DNA from: Tolypocladium sp. Sup5 PDA-1
Lineage: Eukaryota; Ascomycota; Sordariomycetes; Hypocreales; Ophiocordycipitaceae
NCBI GenBank assembly: GCA_000750105.3
Contig: JPHH03000007.1
Span: forward strand, 62,001-126,000
Direction of reading: 5' to 3'
Length of the DNA stretch: 64,000 nt
In this document: one piece after another, positions 32,101 through 44,681 of the stretch
How positions within the stretch are numbered: position 1 is the stretch's first letter
Layout: each line of letters begins with the position of its first letter
The notes under the pieces: model-generated
Told to the model about the DNA's origin: nothing
Database searches by the model: none
Seen by the model: only the letters and a program-made list of their open reading frames with translations
Made by a program: the position numbers and the translations under genes

Positions 32101-34625
32101 GGAGCATCCCAACTCGGTAATTAGCACCTGGCCATTCAAGTTCCTGAGCTGCTGATGACGTGAACCAAACCAAACCATACCTAAGGCTAGCACGCAGACA
32201 GGTCTCTGGCTCCCGTCCACTTGCCCTAGATGACAAGAAGAAAAACGCCTTCATTTACCGGCAATGGAATGGCAAGCGGTCAATGCTCCGAAGAGCCAGC
32301 AGCGATGGACATCATCCGCTGCGTCATCAGCACAAGCACGCATGTCGATCATGATATCAAAGGCATGTCTCCTCATCTTCATGCACCAGAGTCTGTAGAG
32401 CAACTAGAACAGAGGTGTTTGGTAATGATGAGGTATTGGTCTTGGCACGTAGAATTATTCCTTCAGCAGTAAGAGCATGGAGAAGAGCCCGGTGCTGTAC
32501 ACACATATGCCGTTGCGAGAATCTGGATCACTGTCTTTACCGACGCCTGCATATCTCACCTTGATGCACCGGGACTGCAGAATCCCATGCCAAAACAGCC
32601 CGATACCACTTGGCCAACGGCTCCGCCAGCGATCATGCAATTTTGACCTCCGTTTGTCTGCGGTGTCATCATGGGACACTATCCCGTACCCGAGGCCAGA
32701 GTCGTCAAGGAGATGAGCTGGTGGTGGCTAGGTCGCAGACGGGTCTGGAGAGATTGCAGGTGGAATAACTCAGGTAAGTGGCTGTAATCGAGCCCAAACT
32801 CGTCTCGGAGTTTGATCGCGTCCAGGACAACATCCTAGCTAATAAGGTATTGTTGCGATCGAAGGGATGGTGAAGGAGGAGCGTCTGGGAAGGCTCGTGA
32901 AAATTTCGTGCGCGCCAAGTACTCGCCAGAATTGTATTATGTAATCAGACTAGCAAGGGTCGTCCATGAAACTAACAAGTGAGGCCAGCTTGGACCTTGG
33001 CCTCAAAAACTCATCAAGAGCCTCAGTGATTTGCATCCCGACGAAATCAGTTTGCTGCCGAATGCGACGGGCCAATAGTTACTTGCACTTTCAGTGGCTG
33101 CTTTTTCTTCAATGCATCCAGGTCGCTCCAATGGCAGCCCAGCGGAGTAGCGTCCGTATCCTGTACTTCGTACCCGGAGATCCAGCTCGTCTCTCGACTC
33201 AAATGGCTCATTCCGGCCTACTTTGCTAGCCGCCCGTGCGGCCCGGGAATGCGGCCAAGAAAGAATATCGAGATCTACGGAGTCTTCCTCTTGAATTTCC
33301 CATTGCTGCGGAATCCGGTCCAAGATGGCACATCGAAGAGACTACACTCAACGGGTCTCGGGTGTCACAATCACTCAGTGGGGGGTTTACTTACTTAGAC
33401 CATCTGATCGTAAGGTAGGGAAGCTTCTGTGAGCAGTCCGTAGCCTCGTGACCAATTGGGGTTGTTCACTTCATCTTTACTCACTTGGCCACGTGGGCTT
33501 ACTCATTCGTACTCATTGGCAACGACTTGGCGAAGAAAGGGCGCCCGTAGGCATGTCAATTCTGCAAATAAAGTCAGTCGTCCCGGCGGGTAGACTATGC
33601 TCGAGAAGTATTTGGGCCGTCTCGGCACGGTTCTGGTTTGCGGGAAAGTGGATGGAAGCCCAGCCGGTCGGTCTCTTGATCTTGTGTCAAGTAACAAGCA
33701 GAGGATAAATTCTTAGTCTTGACTCGGCTTCCATCAACGCCGAAGTTTGGAAACTTCTGACAGACTTCGAAACCTGGAAACCGCCGAGCTGAGCCTACGC
33801 ACACACATATAATTAAACTATTCCTCACTATATGATCAACTCAATGATGATAGTTTCGTGAGCTCCCAGGGCAATAGGAGGGTGCTACCCTAGAACGTGA
33901 GACGCCTCCGGGTTCCGCCAGCCACCAAACTGCAAGCGAGCACACAACATCAGTTGGTTACATTGTGCTTGGGAGACAGGGCAACATCAAGCTTAAAACC
34001 TCGTTAGACAAGAACCGTGTAAAGTGCCGTTTTGCACGTGCGATGCGGACTGATGAAAGATACGATGCATCCGGGCATCCTCATGGCTGCAAACAGGGAG
34101 ATTGTTTGGGGAATCGACCGGGTCATGCAGGCCAACCACGGGCCGCAGTTTGCACGGGGTTCTTGACCATTGGCCCGTCCAGGTAAGCTCGGGTGCAGTA
34201 GCTCACGCGCCAAAATCGTATCCCTGCCCACCTGAGCTGTTCGAGCTCAGGCAGTGTCGTCATTCCCAGGGACTGATGAACCCTCCCGAGCTGCGAGCTG
34301 CTTGGCTGCAGTGCCACGCGGTTCTCCCTCTTCCAACGCCATCCCTCACCTCACTGCGTCTGTTGCGTGCATCGAATGGTGATTGCTGCTGCTGTTGGGA
34401 ACAGAATCGTCGCATCCGTCCCAGCCGCTGGTCCCTTGCTTGCTGCGCCGTTGGGCTCAACTCCCAGCCGTTTCTGAGACAGTGCACGATCAGCTCTGGC
34501 TGCCTCCCCGCGTATGTAAACAATTCGTTTACGGATTACCTGGGCAAGGTCTCTAACGCGCCACGTTTTCGCGACAGCTCTTACCGCAACTCGAGTGGCT
34601 CTCAGGCCGTGCCCCAGTGTCAGAG
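29199..34625. other. 5.4-kb stretch without a convincing gene
   Basis: No frame here has the codon bias or a recognisable family motif. It includes a 12-bp tandem repeat (29401-29448), palindromic-family copies at 29951-29961, 29991-30001, 31166-31176 and 33163-33173, and a TACCTAGGTA palindrome at 29940-29949. Parts around 32300-33900 are A/T richer than the rest of the window. I see no transposase, reverse transcriptase, terminal repeats, tRNA or rRNA. The final few hundred bases precede the PhoD-like gene and probably hold its promoter. Confidence 0.45.
29401..29448. repeat. Four-copy 12-bp tandem repeat
   Basis: Four perfect copies of GCCAACGGTGAG, about 200 bp upstream of the DUF1765 start and read as CTCACCGTTGGC in the direction of that gene. 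Confidence 0.9.
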
Positions 34626-37245
34626 ATGGCGTCTCACTCTCACGATGACAGCGATATCGACAACCTCCGCCCCGAGGCTGAGCGCAATCCCCACACATCC
34701 GCGAGCCGATGGCGTCACCAGGAGTCCTCGTCCTTCCACCGGCACGCCGTCCAGCCGCAGGCCGAAGCTCGCGACCCTGTGGCCAGCGGGACGACGGGCG
34801 ACCTCGCCAACTTCCTCAACTCGACCCGTGTCGAGCCCGACGGTGCTGGCAGTGGTAGCGGCAACCACCAGCCCATCACCATCGCGGCTGCACACGGCAC
34901 GGCGCAAGACCAGCCAGCCGATGGGCGCGGCGAGGCGGAGGTCCCGGACGGCAAGGAGATTGTCTGCGGCCCGCTGCTCAACTACCGCCGCATGGATGAG
35001 AATCGCTGGTACGGAAGCGTGCTGATTGTCGTCAAAGGTGGCGGCCAGGAGGTCCTCTACCAGCCCTCATTGGCCCTGCGACGGGTCGGCGAGGCTAGAC
35101 AGCTTGCTTCCGCAACCGCGGACGGCGTCAATGGCACCAACGGCGCGAGCAACGGCGCGGCCTCACGCGGAACCCGATTCGAGTCTCAGCGCCTCTACTC
35201 GGACAAGCGCAACACGTTCTGGGCATTCGCCATCGACGTGCCCCTCGAGCCCAACGAGATCAAGTACGAGTATGAGGTTCCCGACGTGCGCTTCTCCGGC
35301 AAGTACAAGCCCCGGGTTAACAACTTCTTCGTCCCCGCGGCGAATGAGTCGATGCGCATAATGTTCCACTCCTGCAACGGCTTCAGCGTTGGGACCGACG
35401 AGGAGGCCTTCAGCGGCGCGCCGCTATGGAACGAGGTGATGAGGAAGCATGAGCGCGCCCCCTTTCACGTCATGCTTGGCGGCGGCGACCAGATCTACAA
35501 CGACGGCATCAGGGTTAACGGCCCGCTGCGTGCGTGGACGGATATTGGCAACCCCAAGAAGCGGAGGGACTACCCGTTCCCGGAGACGCTGCGCGCCGAG
35601 TGCGACGACTACTACCTCAATAACTACATTCGATGGTACAACTCGAAGCCCTTTGCGTCTGCCAACGGCCAGATTCCCCAGGTAAACATCTGGGATGACC
35701 ACGACGTGAGTGCCGAGACTGCTGTAGGGGAGATGGTGAGATCCCTGTGCTGACCTACCTGCCAGATCATCGATGGTTTCGGTTCCTACGTCGACCATTT
35801 CATGCGTTGCGACGTCTTCCGCGGAATCGGTGGCACTGCGCACAAGTACTACATGCTCTTCCAGCATCACCTGCCTCCGCCGCCGTCGACGTACACCTCA
35901 GGTGAGATCCGCCCGTGTCCCGGGAGCGATGATCCGTGCTAATCCAGTTCAGACCACCTCGATGCCAACGGCGAGTCCCCCGGTCCTGACCCGAATCAAC
36001 TCATCGACACGTTTGTTGCGCCGCCAAAGACGGACCAGCAGTACATTGTTGGGAACAAGCCAGGACCATACGTTGCCGAGCACTCGTTCAACATCTACTC
36101 TCGACTTGGTGCTCGCATCGCCCTTGTTGGTATCGATGCGCGAACCGAGGTGAGCACCCCCCGATACTCCAATTTGCGATGTAACTGCTAACAGGAAGCA
36201 AAATAGCGTACTCGACACCAAGTCAACTATCCTGAGACGTACAATCTCATTTTCGACAGGCTACGGAGCGAGCTGAGCGCGGCCGCCGGCTCTTCGCGAC
36301 CGATCAAGCACTTGATTCTGCTTCTCGGTATCCCCATCGCTTATCCGGTATGGAATCCCTGACTGAGCATTTGTGAGATGCGTGCTGACCTGGACATAGC
36401 GCCTGACATGGCTGGAGAATGTGCTGCGAAGCCCGATCATTGGACCCGTCAAGTTCCTGAACCGCCGTTTCGGCCTCGGCGGTGGACTCTTCAACCACTT
36501 CGACGGCAGCGTCGATCTCTTGGACGACCTCGACGATCACTACACGGCAAAGACGCATAAGAGAGAGCGAGCCGAGCTCATCGAGGAGATGCAGGCCATT
36601 GCTGCAGAGTTCTCCGTCCGCATCACCATCCTCGGCGGCGACGTGCATCTGGCCGCTCTGGGGCGCTTCTACTCCAACCCCAAGCTCAAGGTGCCCGTCG
36701 AGCAAGACAGCCGGTACATGGCCAATGTCGTGTCGTCGGCCATTGTCAACAAGCCGCCACCGCAGGCGGTCGCGAATCTTCTTGCTAGGAGGAACAAGAT
36801 CCACCACCTGAACCACGACACGGACGAGACGCTGCTCGACTTCTTCGACAAGGACCCCGGCGACTCGAACAAGACGGCCGGCTTCAACCACTGCACGATG
36901 CCCAGCCGAAACTTTGCCATGCTGACGGAGAACTCGCCCAACGCGCCGCCAATGGAGACGAATGGCGATGCGCCGGGAGCCAGCAATGGTGGTCGCTCGT
37001 CGGAGTCGTTCCAGGGCAAGGACGGACACGCTCAGCTTCACCAGGGCGAGGTCGCGGCCGGCACCAAGCACAAGGCGGCACTGGATGCGACGCATGGGTG
37101 TGGCAACGACGGCGGCCTCGACATCTGCATCAACGTCGAAATCGACCAGCACGACGCCGAGGGCCAGACCCAGGGCTACGGGCTGACGGTGCCGGCCTTG
37201 AGCTACGAGGCGCGGGCTGCATCGACCCCTGCGTCATCTCACTAA
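34626..37245 (+). CDS. PhoD-like metallophosphatase
   Basis: Five exons (34626-35705, 35766-35901, 35953-36149, 36207-36347, 36400-37245) give 799 residues. The first ~110 residues are polar and disordered. The PhoD-like catalytic core follows: MFHSCNGFSVG, GGGDQIYNDGI, NIWDDHD at the first exon junction (355-360), HLILLLGIPIAYPRLTWLEN spanning the last junction, and ILGGDVHLAALGRFYSNPK. The sequence PPPQAVANLLARRNKIHHL is characteristic of the fungal branch of this family, whose substrate is not known. There is no signal peptide, so it is probably intracellular. In exon 4 the competing CAG acceptor at 36194 would put a TAG in frame, which decides for the acceptor at 36206. The Ser/His-rich C-terminal tail is variable in the family. 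Confidence 0.9.
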
Positions 37246-38508
37246 TCCCGACCGTCATGTTGCGTGGATGTATGCCATTTTGACCGTCTGCTTAAACCGA
37301 GATGGAGCTGGCGGAAGTTGGAAGAGAGGCCACACAATTGTGTAATCTTGTTGGGATATTGTTGTGTTGTAAGAGTTTCATGTTGGAAATGATGTCTTGG
37401 GATACCTACGACGCAGGGTCATGATCATGCAAAGATACCAAGAAGAGATGCTACGATAGCACTTGGATGGCCATGATGGGAAGTGGATGTTGGCTATGGA
37501 TGGGATATTGGTACCCGTGCCTTGGGGGGTTCCTCCGGGCTGGTTGTTTCCCTTTATTCACGTTAGATACCTCAACAACTCCGCTTTGGAGTGCTGTTAT
37601 TGTGCTGAGAACGGTGGTCTTGTAATACCTTGCCTTACGAGCAAGTTGGTTCGTGATGTCGTATTCCGATGCGGTACCGTACCTGCGCTATCCGATCACC
37701 CCCACGGGGCTGTTGTGAGAGCACGCAGGGTACGGGTTTTGCTGACATCTTTTTTCTACTAACCGCCGATTTCTCTGACATCTTTTTTCCGGTGGGAGCT
37801 CGTTTTCGCGACATCTTTGTAGAGCCAATGTCTCTGATATCACGAGGCACGGTTTCTCTGACATCTTTTTTGCATCAGATTACCCCATCGCGCGGGCGGT
37901 TGGCGGAGGGACTGGAGCCCTGGAAGTCCGAAGCTCGAATCTGGCAATCTGGGGCAAGACACGCTACTTGTACGGATACAGGGCCCAGGGCGGCAATGGA
38001 CGGCTCCTCAGCAGATTCGCTCCGTCCTAGCGGCTCCGGAGCCCACAGATCACACCAACAATGCACGCCTCCCGCCCTGAGCCTCTTCCCGGGGGGCGGC
38101 TCGAGACGGGGGCGACGGTGAGCGAAGGCCGAAGTCGGGCGTCTTTTGACAGCGGCCGGGCCCCAATTGCCCAATGGCCGGCCAGCGAATCAGCCCCCGA
38201 CTGCTCCATCGGGACCTACCCAGGCCCGTTGCGGCCAACGTCATGGGGGTCCGACCCACTGGGGGCCCTCTGCGGTGCATTTAACCCGCGATAAGCCGAA
38301 AGCGCCAGCCAAGCTCTCGACCACTAACATAAGAGCATCTGCGACGGGCGTTCCGACAAAGGACTTGGGGCCTTATTGTTGCTCTCCGACGACGACTGGA
38401 AATTTTCCTTCTCGCTTCCCTGGGCAGGACGAAGGAAAGAAGAACAAGACACGACGCTGCTTGCTCTCCTGCTTTCTCGCCATCGCCTTTGACGAAACGT
38501 TCCCCATC
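37246..38508. other. Intergenic region PhoD-like gene to PUT2
   Basis: 1.26 kb with one unusual element, a set of GACATCTTTTTT-type repeats at 37744-37871 listed separately. The rest shows nothing recognisable. The 3' part is presumably the PUT2 promoter. Confidence 0.45.
37744..37871. repeat. Interspersed GACATCTTT repeat array
   Basis: The core GACATCTTT starts at 37744, 37777, 37810 and 37860, with a degenerate GATATC at 37836. The first three are spaced exactly 33 bp. Two copies are preceded by TTTCTCT and three continue into a T run. Read on the minus strand the first three units give 11-residue steps each containing KMS, but the last copy is out of phase, so I do not treat this as coding. 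Confidence 0.7.
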
Positions 38509-40374
38509 ATGAAGTCGGTCATGTTCAACAGGGCGGGCGCCCAGGGCCTTCGCTGCGCCAGCAAGGCGTCCCAGCGGATGAGCATGGGCACCCTCGCGAC
38601 GTGGAGGACGCCCAAGGTGGCCAACGAGCCCAACGTGAGTGACGGCGGCCCCATGGACCATGATGATGGCAGCAGCTGACGGGGATGGCATCAAACAGCA
38701 CACCTACGCCAAGGGCAGCGCCCAGCGCCAGGGCCTGACCGCCGCCATCGAGCAGCTCCAGCAGAGGCTGCCCCTCGAGGTGCCCGTCGTGGTCGGCGGC
38801 AAGGAGGTACGTCGATGACATGCACACGGCTTGAGGAAGCCTCAGGCCCGAGACCCCAGCATCTAACGCAGCTCCTCCAGGTCAAGACGTCTCCCCTGTC
38901 CCACCAGTTCAACCCGTCCGACCACGCCAGCAAGGTCGCCTCGTACCACACCGCGACGCCCGCCGACGTCTCCAAGGCCATCGACGCCGCCCTCGCCGCC
39001 AAGCCGGCCTGGGAGTCGCTCCCCTTCGCTGACCGCGCCGCCGTCTTCCTCAAGGCCGCCGACCTCGTCGCCAACAAGTACCGCTACGAGATCATGGCCA
39101 CCACCGTCCTGGGCCAGGGCAAGAACGCGTGGCAGGCCGAGATCGACGCCGCCGCCGAGCTGGCCGACTTCTTCCGCTTCAACGTCCACTACGCCCAGGA
39201 GCTGCTCAACCAGCAGCCCGAGCACAACGCCGCCGGCGTCTGGAACCGCCTCGAGTACCGCCCGCTCGAGGGCTTCGTCTACGCCGTCAGCCCCTTCAAC
39301 TTCACCGCCATTGCTGGCAACCTGCCCGGCGCCCCCGCTCTCATGGGCAACGTCGTCGTCTGGAAGCCCAGTGACTCTGCCATTGCCTCCAACTGGCTGG
39401 TCTACCAGATTCTGCTCGAGGCCGGCCTGCCCAAGGACGTCATCCAGTTCGTGCCTGGCAACCCCGAGGAGGTGACCAAGGTCGCCCTGGGCCACAAGGA
39501 GTTTGCCGCCCTTCACTACACCGGCAGCACTGCTGTCTTCCGCAAGCTGTACGGAGCCATTGGCCAGGGCGTTGCCGAGGGCCGGTACAAGTGTTACCCT
39601 CGCATCGTGGGCGAGACTGGTGGCAAGAACTTCCACCTGATCCACCCGTCCGCGGACGTTGACAACGCTGCCATCCACAGTGTTCGTGGTGCGTTCGAGT
39701 ACCAGGGACAAAAGTGCAGTGCCACGTCCCGCGTCTACGTGCCCAAGTCGCTGTGGCCCGCGTTCAAGGACAAGCTGGTGGCCGAGACCAAGAAGCTCAC
39801 CATCGGCCAGCCGGGAGACTACTCCAACTTCATGGGTCCCGTGATCCACGCTGCTTCCTTCAAGAAGCTGTCTGGTGCCATTGACGAGGCCAATAGCGAC
39901 AAGGAGATGGAGCTGCTCACCGGTGGTGCCTACGACTCGTCCAAGGGCTACTTCGTCCAGCCGACCATCTACAGGACATCCAACCCCGCGCACAAGTTCC
40001 TGTCCACCGAGTTCTTCGGCCCTATCCTGACCACCTACGTGTACGACGACGCCGCGCCCGATGCCTTTGCCAAGGCCTGCGAGCTGGTTGACACCACCTC
40101 CGAATACGGCCTGACGGGATCCATCTTCGCGACCGACCGGGAGGCGGTTCGTTTCGCCGAGGAGAAGCTTCGCAACGCGGCTGGCAACTTCTACATCAAC
40201 TGCAAGAGCACCGGCGCCGTCGTCGGCCAGCAGGCGTTTGGTGGATCGAGGGCCAGCGGCACCGATGACAAGGCCGGCAGCCCCAACCTGCTGACCCGGT
40301 TCGTCAACATGCGGGCGATCAAGGAGGAGTTCAATGCGACGACCGAGGTCACGTACCCGAGCAACGAGGTTTAA
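38509..40374 (+). CDS. PUT2: Delta-1-pyrroline-5-carboxylate dehydrogenase
   Basis: Mitochondrial NAD-dependent enzyme that oxidises P5C/glutamate semialdehyde to glutamate, the second step of proline use. Three exons (38509-38634, 38699-38806, 38881-40374) give 575 residues. The N-terminus (MKSVMFNRAGAQGLRCASK) is a presequence. The aldehyde dehydrogenase fold shows SPFNFTAIAGNLPGAPALMG, the nucleotide-site VVWKPSD, GETGGKNFHLIHPSAD and the catalytic cysteine C357 in EYQGQKCSATSR; STEFFGPILTTYVY and FGGSRASGTDDKAG near the end are P5CDH signatures. The first two exons are short; introns use GTGAGT and GTACGT donors with CAG acceptors. Length equals fungal orthologues. Confidence 0.97.
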
Positions 40375-42766
40375 AATAGCAACCGCCGTTTAGAGCGCCG
40401 TGGTTGCATCGGGCGGAGGTTTGATGGCCGGTGCGTTGGCCAGCTGATATCAAGGGTCTATGTATGATTGTACTGGAATCGGAAGCAGATTGAGACGTAG
40501 GGGGAGGGTATTACGATTTAATGAAGCTGCTGGTTTAGCGATCCGAGACGCAATCTGGCGTGATGGCGTGCTTCGTAAGAGCCTGGTCGTCGGCCGTCCG
40601 TCCGTGCATGTGTCATGTTGGGTAGGGATCCTGCCCTTCGTTTCTGCATTCCAGGTCTAGATGGCGTCCATGGCTGAAAGCCAAGCAAATAGTATATCGA
40701 ACGACAAGCTCCGGCCCTCCGGGGCTGTGGGACCTGTCATTGGTTTTGACATGTTCCCGTCGCAGCGGCGCACTTGCGTACGCAACCCAGGATGCAGCTG
40801 GGAGGAGCTTAGACAACCCCGACTCGACCCCAGGTTCTCCCGCAGACCCTCAGTGGGTGAGCAAGGAAGTACGAGTACGAAGTATTGAATACTTTCCTGC
40901 TTCGTACCATGGACGTGCCCCGTGTGGCGTGCCCGAGTCGGCGGAATGCGTGCCTGGGGTGGTGCTGGCTGTTGGCTTGCCAAAACGCCAGTTGATTCAT
41001 CAAACGAGGTGAACGATTTTTCTGTCTCGTCGACGTATACATAACGGGGATCGCGAAGCGTCTTGCGCACACATGGGCCGTTGGCCGCTGGCTGCGGCGT
41101 GGCGCTGACGGCCGTCTTTGTTTGGTTCGCCGCCTGGGTATCACGACGTGCTGTTGGGTTGTATTATCGTTGCAGCCCACACGGTGAGCGGCGATATCAC
41201 GAATGAGAGACTAGAGGACCAACCCTCGCTCAGCAATCGCCCGACTCGCTGCGGTGAGCTCCCTCAGCAATCAGCATGCCCAGCTCACACGCGATCTGAT
41301 CGTGCTCACAGTTTGAGGGCGATGCTTAGCAGGACTTGGCACGACCAACTGCCGGTCCTCCATCCAAGCAGTGCCACAGGCCGGAATATCCCTCGTCGGG
41401 GCAGACGTTCCAGACGCCCAACCCCCCATGCGTCAACCGAGTCGAGGGCGAATCGTGCCCGTGTTATCGCAGCTCGACGGTGGACACGTGCGCGTTCAGA
41501 CCGGCCTCACACGACCGCAGCTGAGAAGGGGGGCTTGGGGGCCCCGCTGCGTCGTTCCTGGACTGGAGAGGGCGAAGACGATCCGGTAGCTCCATGGCGG
41601 TGGAGGCAAGGGCTATCGCAGACCGGGTGCGTTCGTGCGCCGTGCTGGGGGACCCTAGAGAGAGTCGTCGTCGCCCCCGCTGGCGCCCACATGGGCTCAT
41701 TCGGCGCGGTGATTCGCCAGCTGCTGCTCAACGCCATGGGGAGCACGCGACCATTTTCTCGATGATGCTTGGTCAATTGTTGAATCGCAGGCTTCTCGCG
41801 CTGGCCCCCGTGGGCGGGCGACCAGAGAAGAGACGTCTTCGGCGTTTTTAGGTGGCCTGGCTGGCTCGCTCTTGGACTTGCCCACGGGGGCGGGAGGAGC
41901 CCAGTAGGGAAGGAAGGACGGTGCCTCGTGGATGCTTGCTTGTCTTCGAAGACTCAGCTGTCTCGGCCGTCTCCTTCCTGCCTGTCGTGAACTCTGCTCC
42001 CTCTTCCTCACTTTTCCTCTTCCTCTTCCATAATCCCCCTTCCTGCAAGCAATCTGACACGTCGACGCTATCTCGTCGTGAGTCCTTCGTTTTTCGGCCC
42101 CGTTGTCGAGCTTGAACTCCCCGAAACCTGCAGTACTTGCGGTGCTGTTGGTGCAGCTCCGCCCTCCCCCAGACACGTACTACTCATCAATACTGTGACG
42201 TCGCCTGCATCGCGTTGGTCAAAAAGCACGAGCCTACTTCCTGAAAGCGGCAGTGTCGGACAAGGCCGAAGGGAGCCGTCGAAACCCCAAAATAAGGAGT
42301 TCCTGGACAGCGGCGGCTCAAAACAGACGCGAAAGACGCAGACAAGGACGCGCGTGCTCTTCTCGATAAACGCTCGTGTGAGTCCTCCGGCGAGCACAGT
42401 TGACCCGCTTGCCATCCGGAAGGCGACTGCCGCCGCGCCACGAGAGCTTCAAAGGTTCCCGCCCACACGACACGGACCGACGAGATCCATCCGGTCGGAC
42501 ACTGCTCCTCGAGGCCTAGCCCAGCGACTCGGCCCCAGTCCACCCATCCAGCCGTCGCTGCGCACTTGGACGCATACACGAGACAGCAACGCTCGGTACT
42601 TGTCCGGGGCCTGCGCTCCCGATCTTCAAAGTACAGTCTACAAGGGGCACAGGCACAAGCACGAGCACAAGCCTCATCCAGACTGTGGCTTGCCCGTTTG
42701 GCTATAGCCGTACTGCCGCATCATCGCCATTTAATAACAGGGCATTATAACGCACGCGACTCCGCC
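40375..42766. other. Intergenic region and long leader of the bHLH gene
   Basis: No gene is accepted in these 2.4 kb. A palindromic-family copy with a mirrored neighbour is at 40869-40907 (GTACGAAGTATT, then TGCTTCGTACC). From about 41950 the sequence is C/T rich and contains GTGAGT at 42078. This suggests a long, possibly intron-containing 5' leader for the bHLH gene, as is common for fungal regulators. Upstream ATG/GTG frames exist in it but show no coding bias. Confidence 0.4.
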
Positions 42767-44022
42767 ATGCCCCGGCCGGTCCTTCCACCTACCCCTGGCT
42801 CGTCCACTGATATCAAGGGAAAGGACGGCGTCCAACAACTTACATCGCTTCACCTCTCCTTTGAGCTCCCGCCTCCTGCCATACACGATGGTTTGCGCAT
42901 ACCCCCGACGGATACAAAGCGCTCTTCTCCCACTCAGGCTGCCTACCCGCCGCCGTTGACGGCCTCGCCGAGGGCCGCGTATCCTATGCAGGCTGCTGAG
43001 ACGGTCAAATCTCGCCGGAGATCGTCTGCTGCGAGGGAACCCAAGGACACCTCATTCGCTCTTCCACCGCCCCCGACCAGATCAAGGAAGATTATCCAAA
43101 TGAAGCCCCGGCCGCAGGACGAGGCGGGGGAGAGCTCCTCCGCCAAAGACGCTGGCAAGTCTGGTGCTAAGGGAGCTGCAAACGCAGGCAAGGCGGCCAG
43201 CAATGCCGCGGCCGGCGATAAAGGGAAGAAGAAGCAGCCCAGTGCCACGAGTGCCGCGGGCCGCAAGATTGCGAGGAAGACGGCCCACAGCCTCATCGAA
43301 AGGAGGAGGCGCAGCAAGATGAACGAGGAGTTTGCCGTGCTCAAGAGCATGATTCCGGCTTGCACGGGAGAGATGCACAAGCTGGCTATCCTGCAGGTTC
43401 GTACGGTCCTATCCCGCAAGTTGACATGACCCCCATCAGGGAGAGTAGTGCCTCGCCCCGAACCGAACTAACTGGAGAGCCATAGGCGTCCATCGACTAT
43501 GTCCGGTACCTCGAGGATTGCGTGGCCAAGCTGAAGGCTCAGCACGGCGAGAACCAAAGCCGCGCGGAGTCTGGTCACAACCCACTGCCGCCTATCCGCG
43601 AGTTCCACCCGACATTCCACGAGGACCCTGCTGGCGACGTGGAGATGACCGACTCGGATACGGCGTCGCCCGTCTTTACCGGCCATCATGACCACTCACA
43701 CCAGCCGTCCATCTCGCCGGCTCTGCGTGCGCAGGACTCGCGACATCGCCAACACTCGTACTCATCCGTCTCGACGGACCACAGGCAATACAGCTACAGC
43801 ACCTCGGCCGGCACTTCACCGGCTTTTGGGCCTCAGCGCCACGGCATGTACGCCCAGAGCAGCATATCGACGTCCGGGTCGACACTGACAAGCCCGGCGT
43901 TGAACCCACAAAGCGATGTCGACCAGGAGGCCACGGCGGCGCTGTTGATGCTCAACAATGATAGGCGTGGCACCAATGCCAACGGACGGGGCCTGTCGGT
44001 TCGTGACCTGCTCAGCACCTGA
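42767..44022 (+). CDS. bHLH transcription factor
   Basis: Two exons (42767-43396, 43486-44022; GTTCGT donor, ATAG acceptor) give 388 residues. The bHLH domain lies at about 167-228: the basic part RKTAHSLIERRRRSKMNEEF has H174, E178 and R182 in the 5-9-13 positions of class B proteins, predicting CACGTG binding. Helix 1 and the loop (VLKSMIPACTGEMHKLAILQ) end exactly at the splice junction; helix 2 starts ASIDYVRYLEDCVAKL. The N-terminal 165 residues are Pro/Ser/Lys rich and the C-terminal part is Ser/Gln/His rich with SP motifs, both probably disordered and phosphorylatable. The domain resembles fungal regulators of the DevR/Esc1 type, but I cannot assign a specific orthologue. Confidence 0.9.
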
Positions 44023-44681
44023 ACGCTGATTGACAGACGTGACAGACGACTGCCTCAACCGGCGCAGCCAACACTTGATCGAAGTCCATGACTTTGTGTA
44101 ACCGATACGACTTGCCATCATTGCTCGGCACGTTGCTGAGCATCTTGCTGATGCTACAACTCTCCAATGACATGGCAGATCACCCCCCTGGTAGGCCTCA
44201 GCCCGCGGTGGACACGATACCCCTCTTCGAAACTGCGACGATGCGACGAAAAGTTTGATATAGATAGGATGACGAGGGATAAAACGCGACATGATGTTTG
44301 CTTACTTTCATTTGCCGGGCCTACAACTGAGATGAATCTTGTCTGTTTGGCGCGAACGACACTATGCGATTGGCGTTTTGGCGGGTTTGTGCAATGGGAA
44401 CCGTGAATTTTGAGCGAATGGTTGAAACATCGGCTAGGTCGTAGGGTTAGGAGCGCTTGCTTGCGTGTGCCATGTATGATGTTGGCTAGAATTAATTGAT
44501 CAATGCCAGACCGTGGTCGTCGCTGGTGAAAGGGAGCCGTGAGAGTATTATATTCATGAGGCAGTCATATCTCTAGACATTACACGGAACCCTTATATGG
44601 TGTACCGATTACCTTGACCATATATTAGTTGTACATTTTGCTTTTGATGACCATGAACACGCATTCAACAGGTTGGTTGGC
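44023..44681. other. Convergent 3' intergenic region
   Basis: Spacer between the bHLH gene (+) and PER1 (-), A/T rich from about 44480 to 44680. No coding or RNA feature is visible. Confidence 0.45.

Noticed and set aside
37635..37850. Minus-strand frame with KKMS repeats
   Set aside because: Only the first three repeat units share a frame and the last is out of phase. The signal is a DNA repeat, not a protein.
38863..39993. A 376-codon minus-strand frame opposite PUT2
   Set aside because: Shadow of the aldehyde dehydrogenase exon.
41118..41765. A 215-codon + frame downstream of PUT2
   Set aside because: Arg/Ser/Pro-rich translation without bias or motif; treated as intergenic.
42078..42707. 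A 209-codon + frame upstream of the bHLH gene
   Set aside because: It begins at a GTG within a probable 5' leader and shows no bias or homology; interpreted as untranslated leader.
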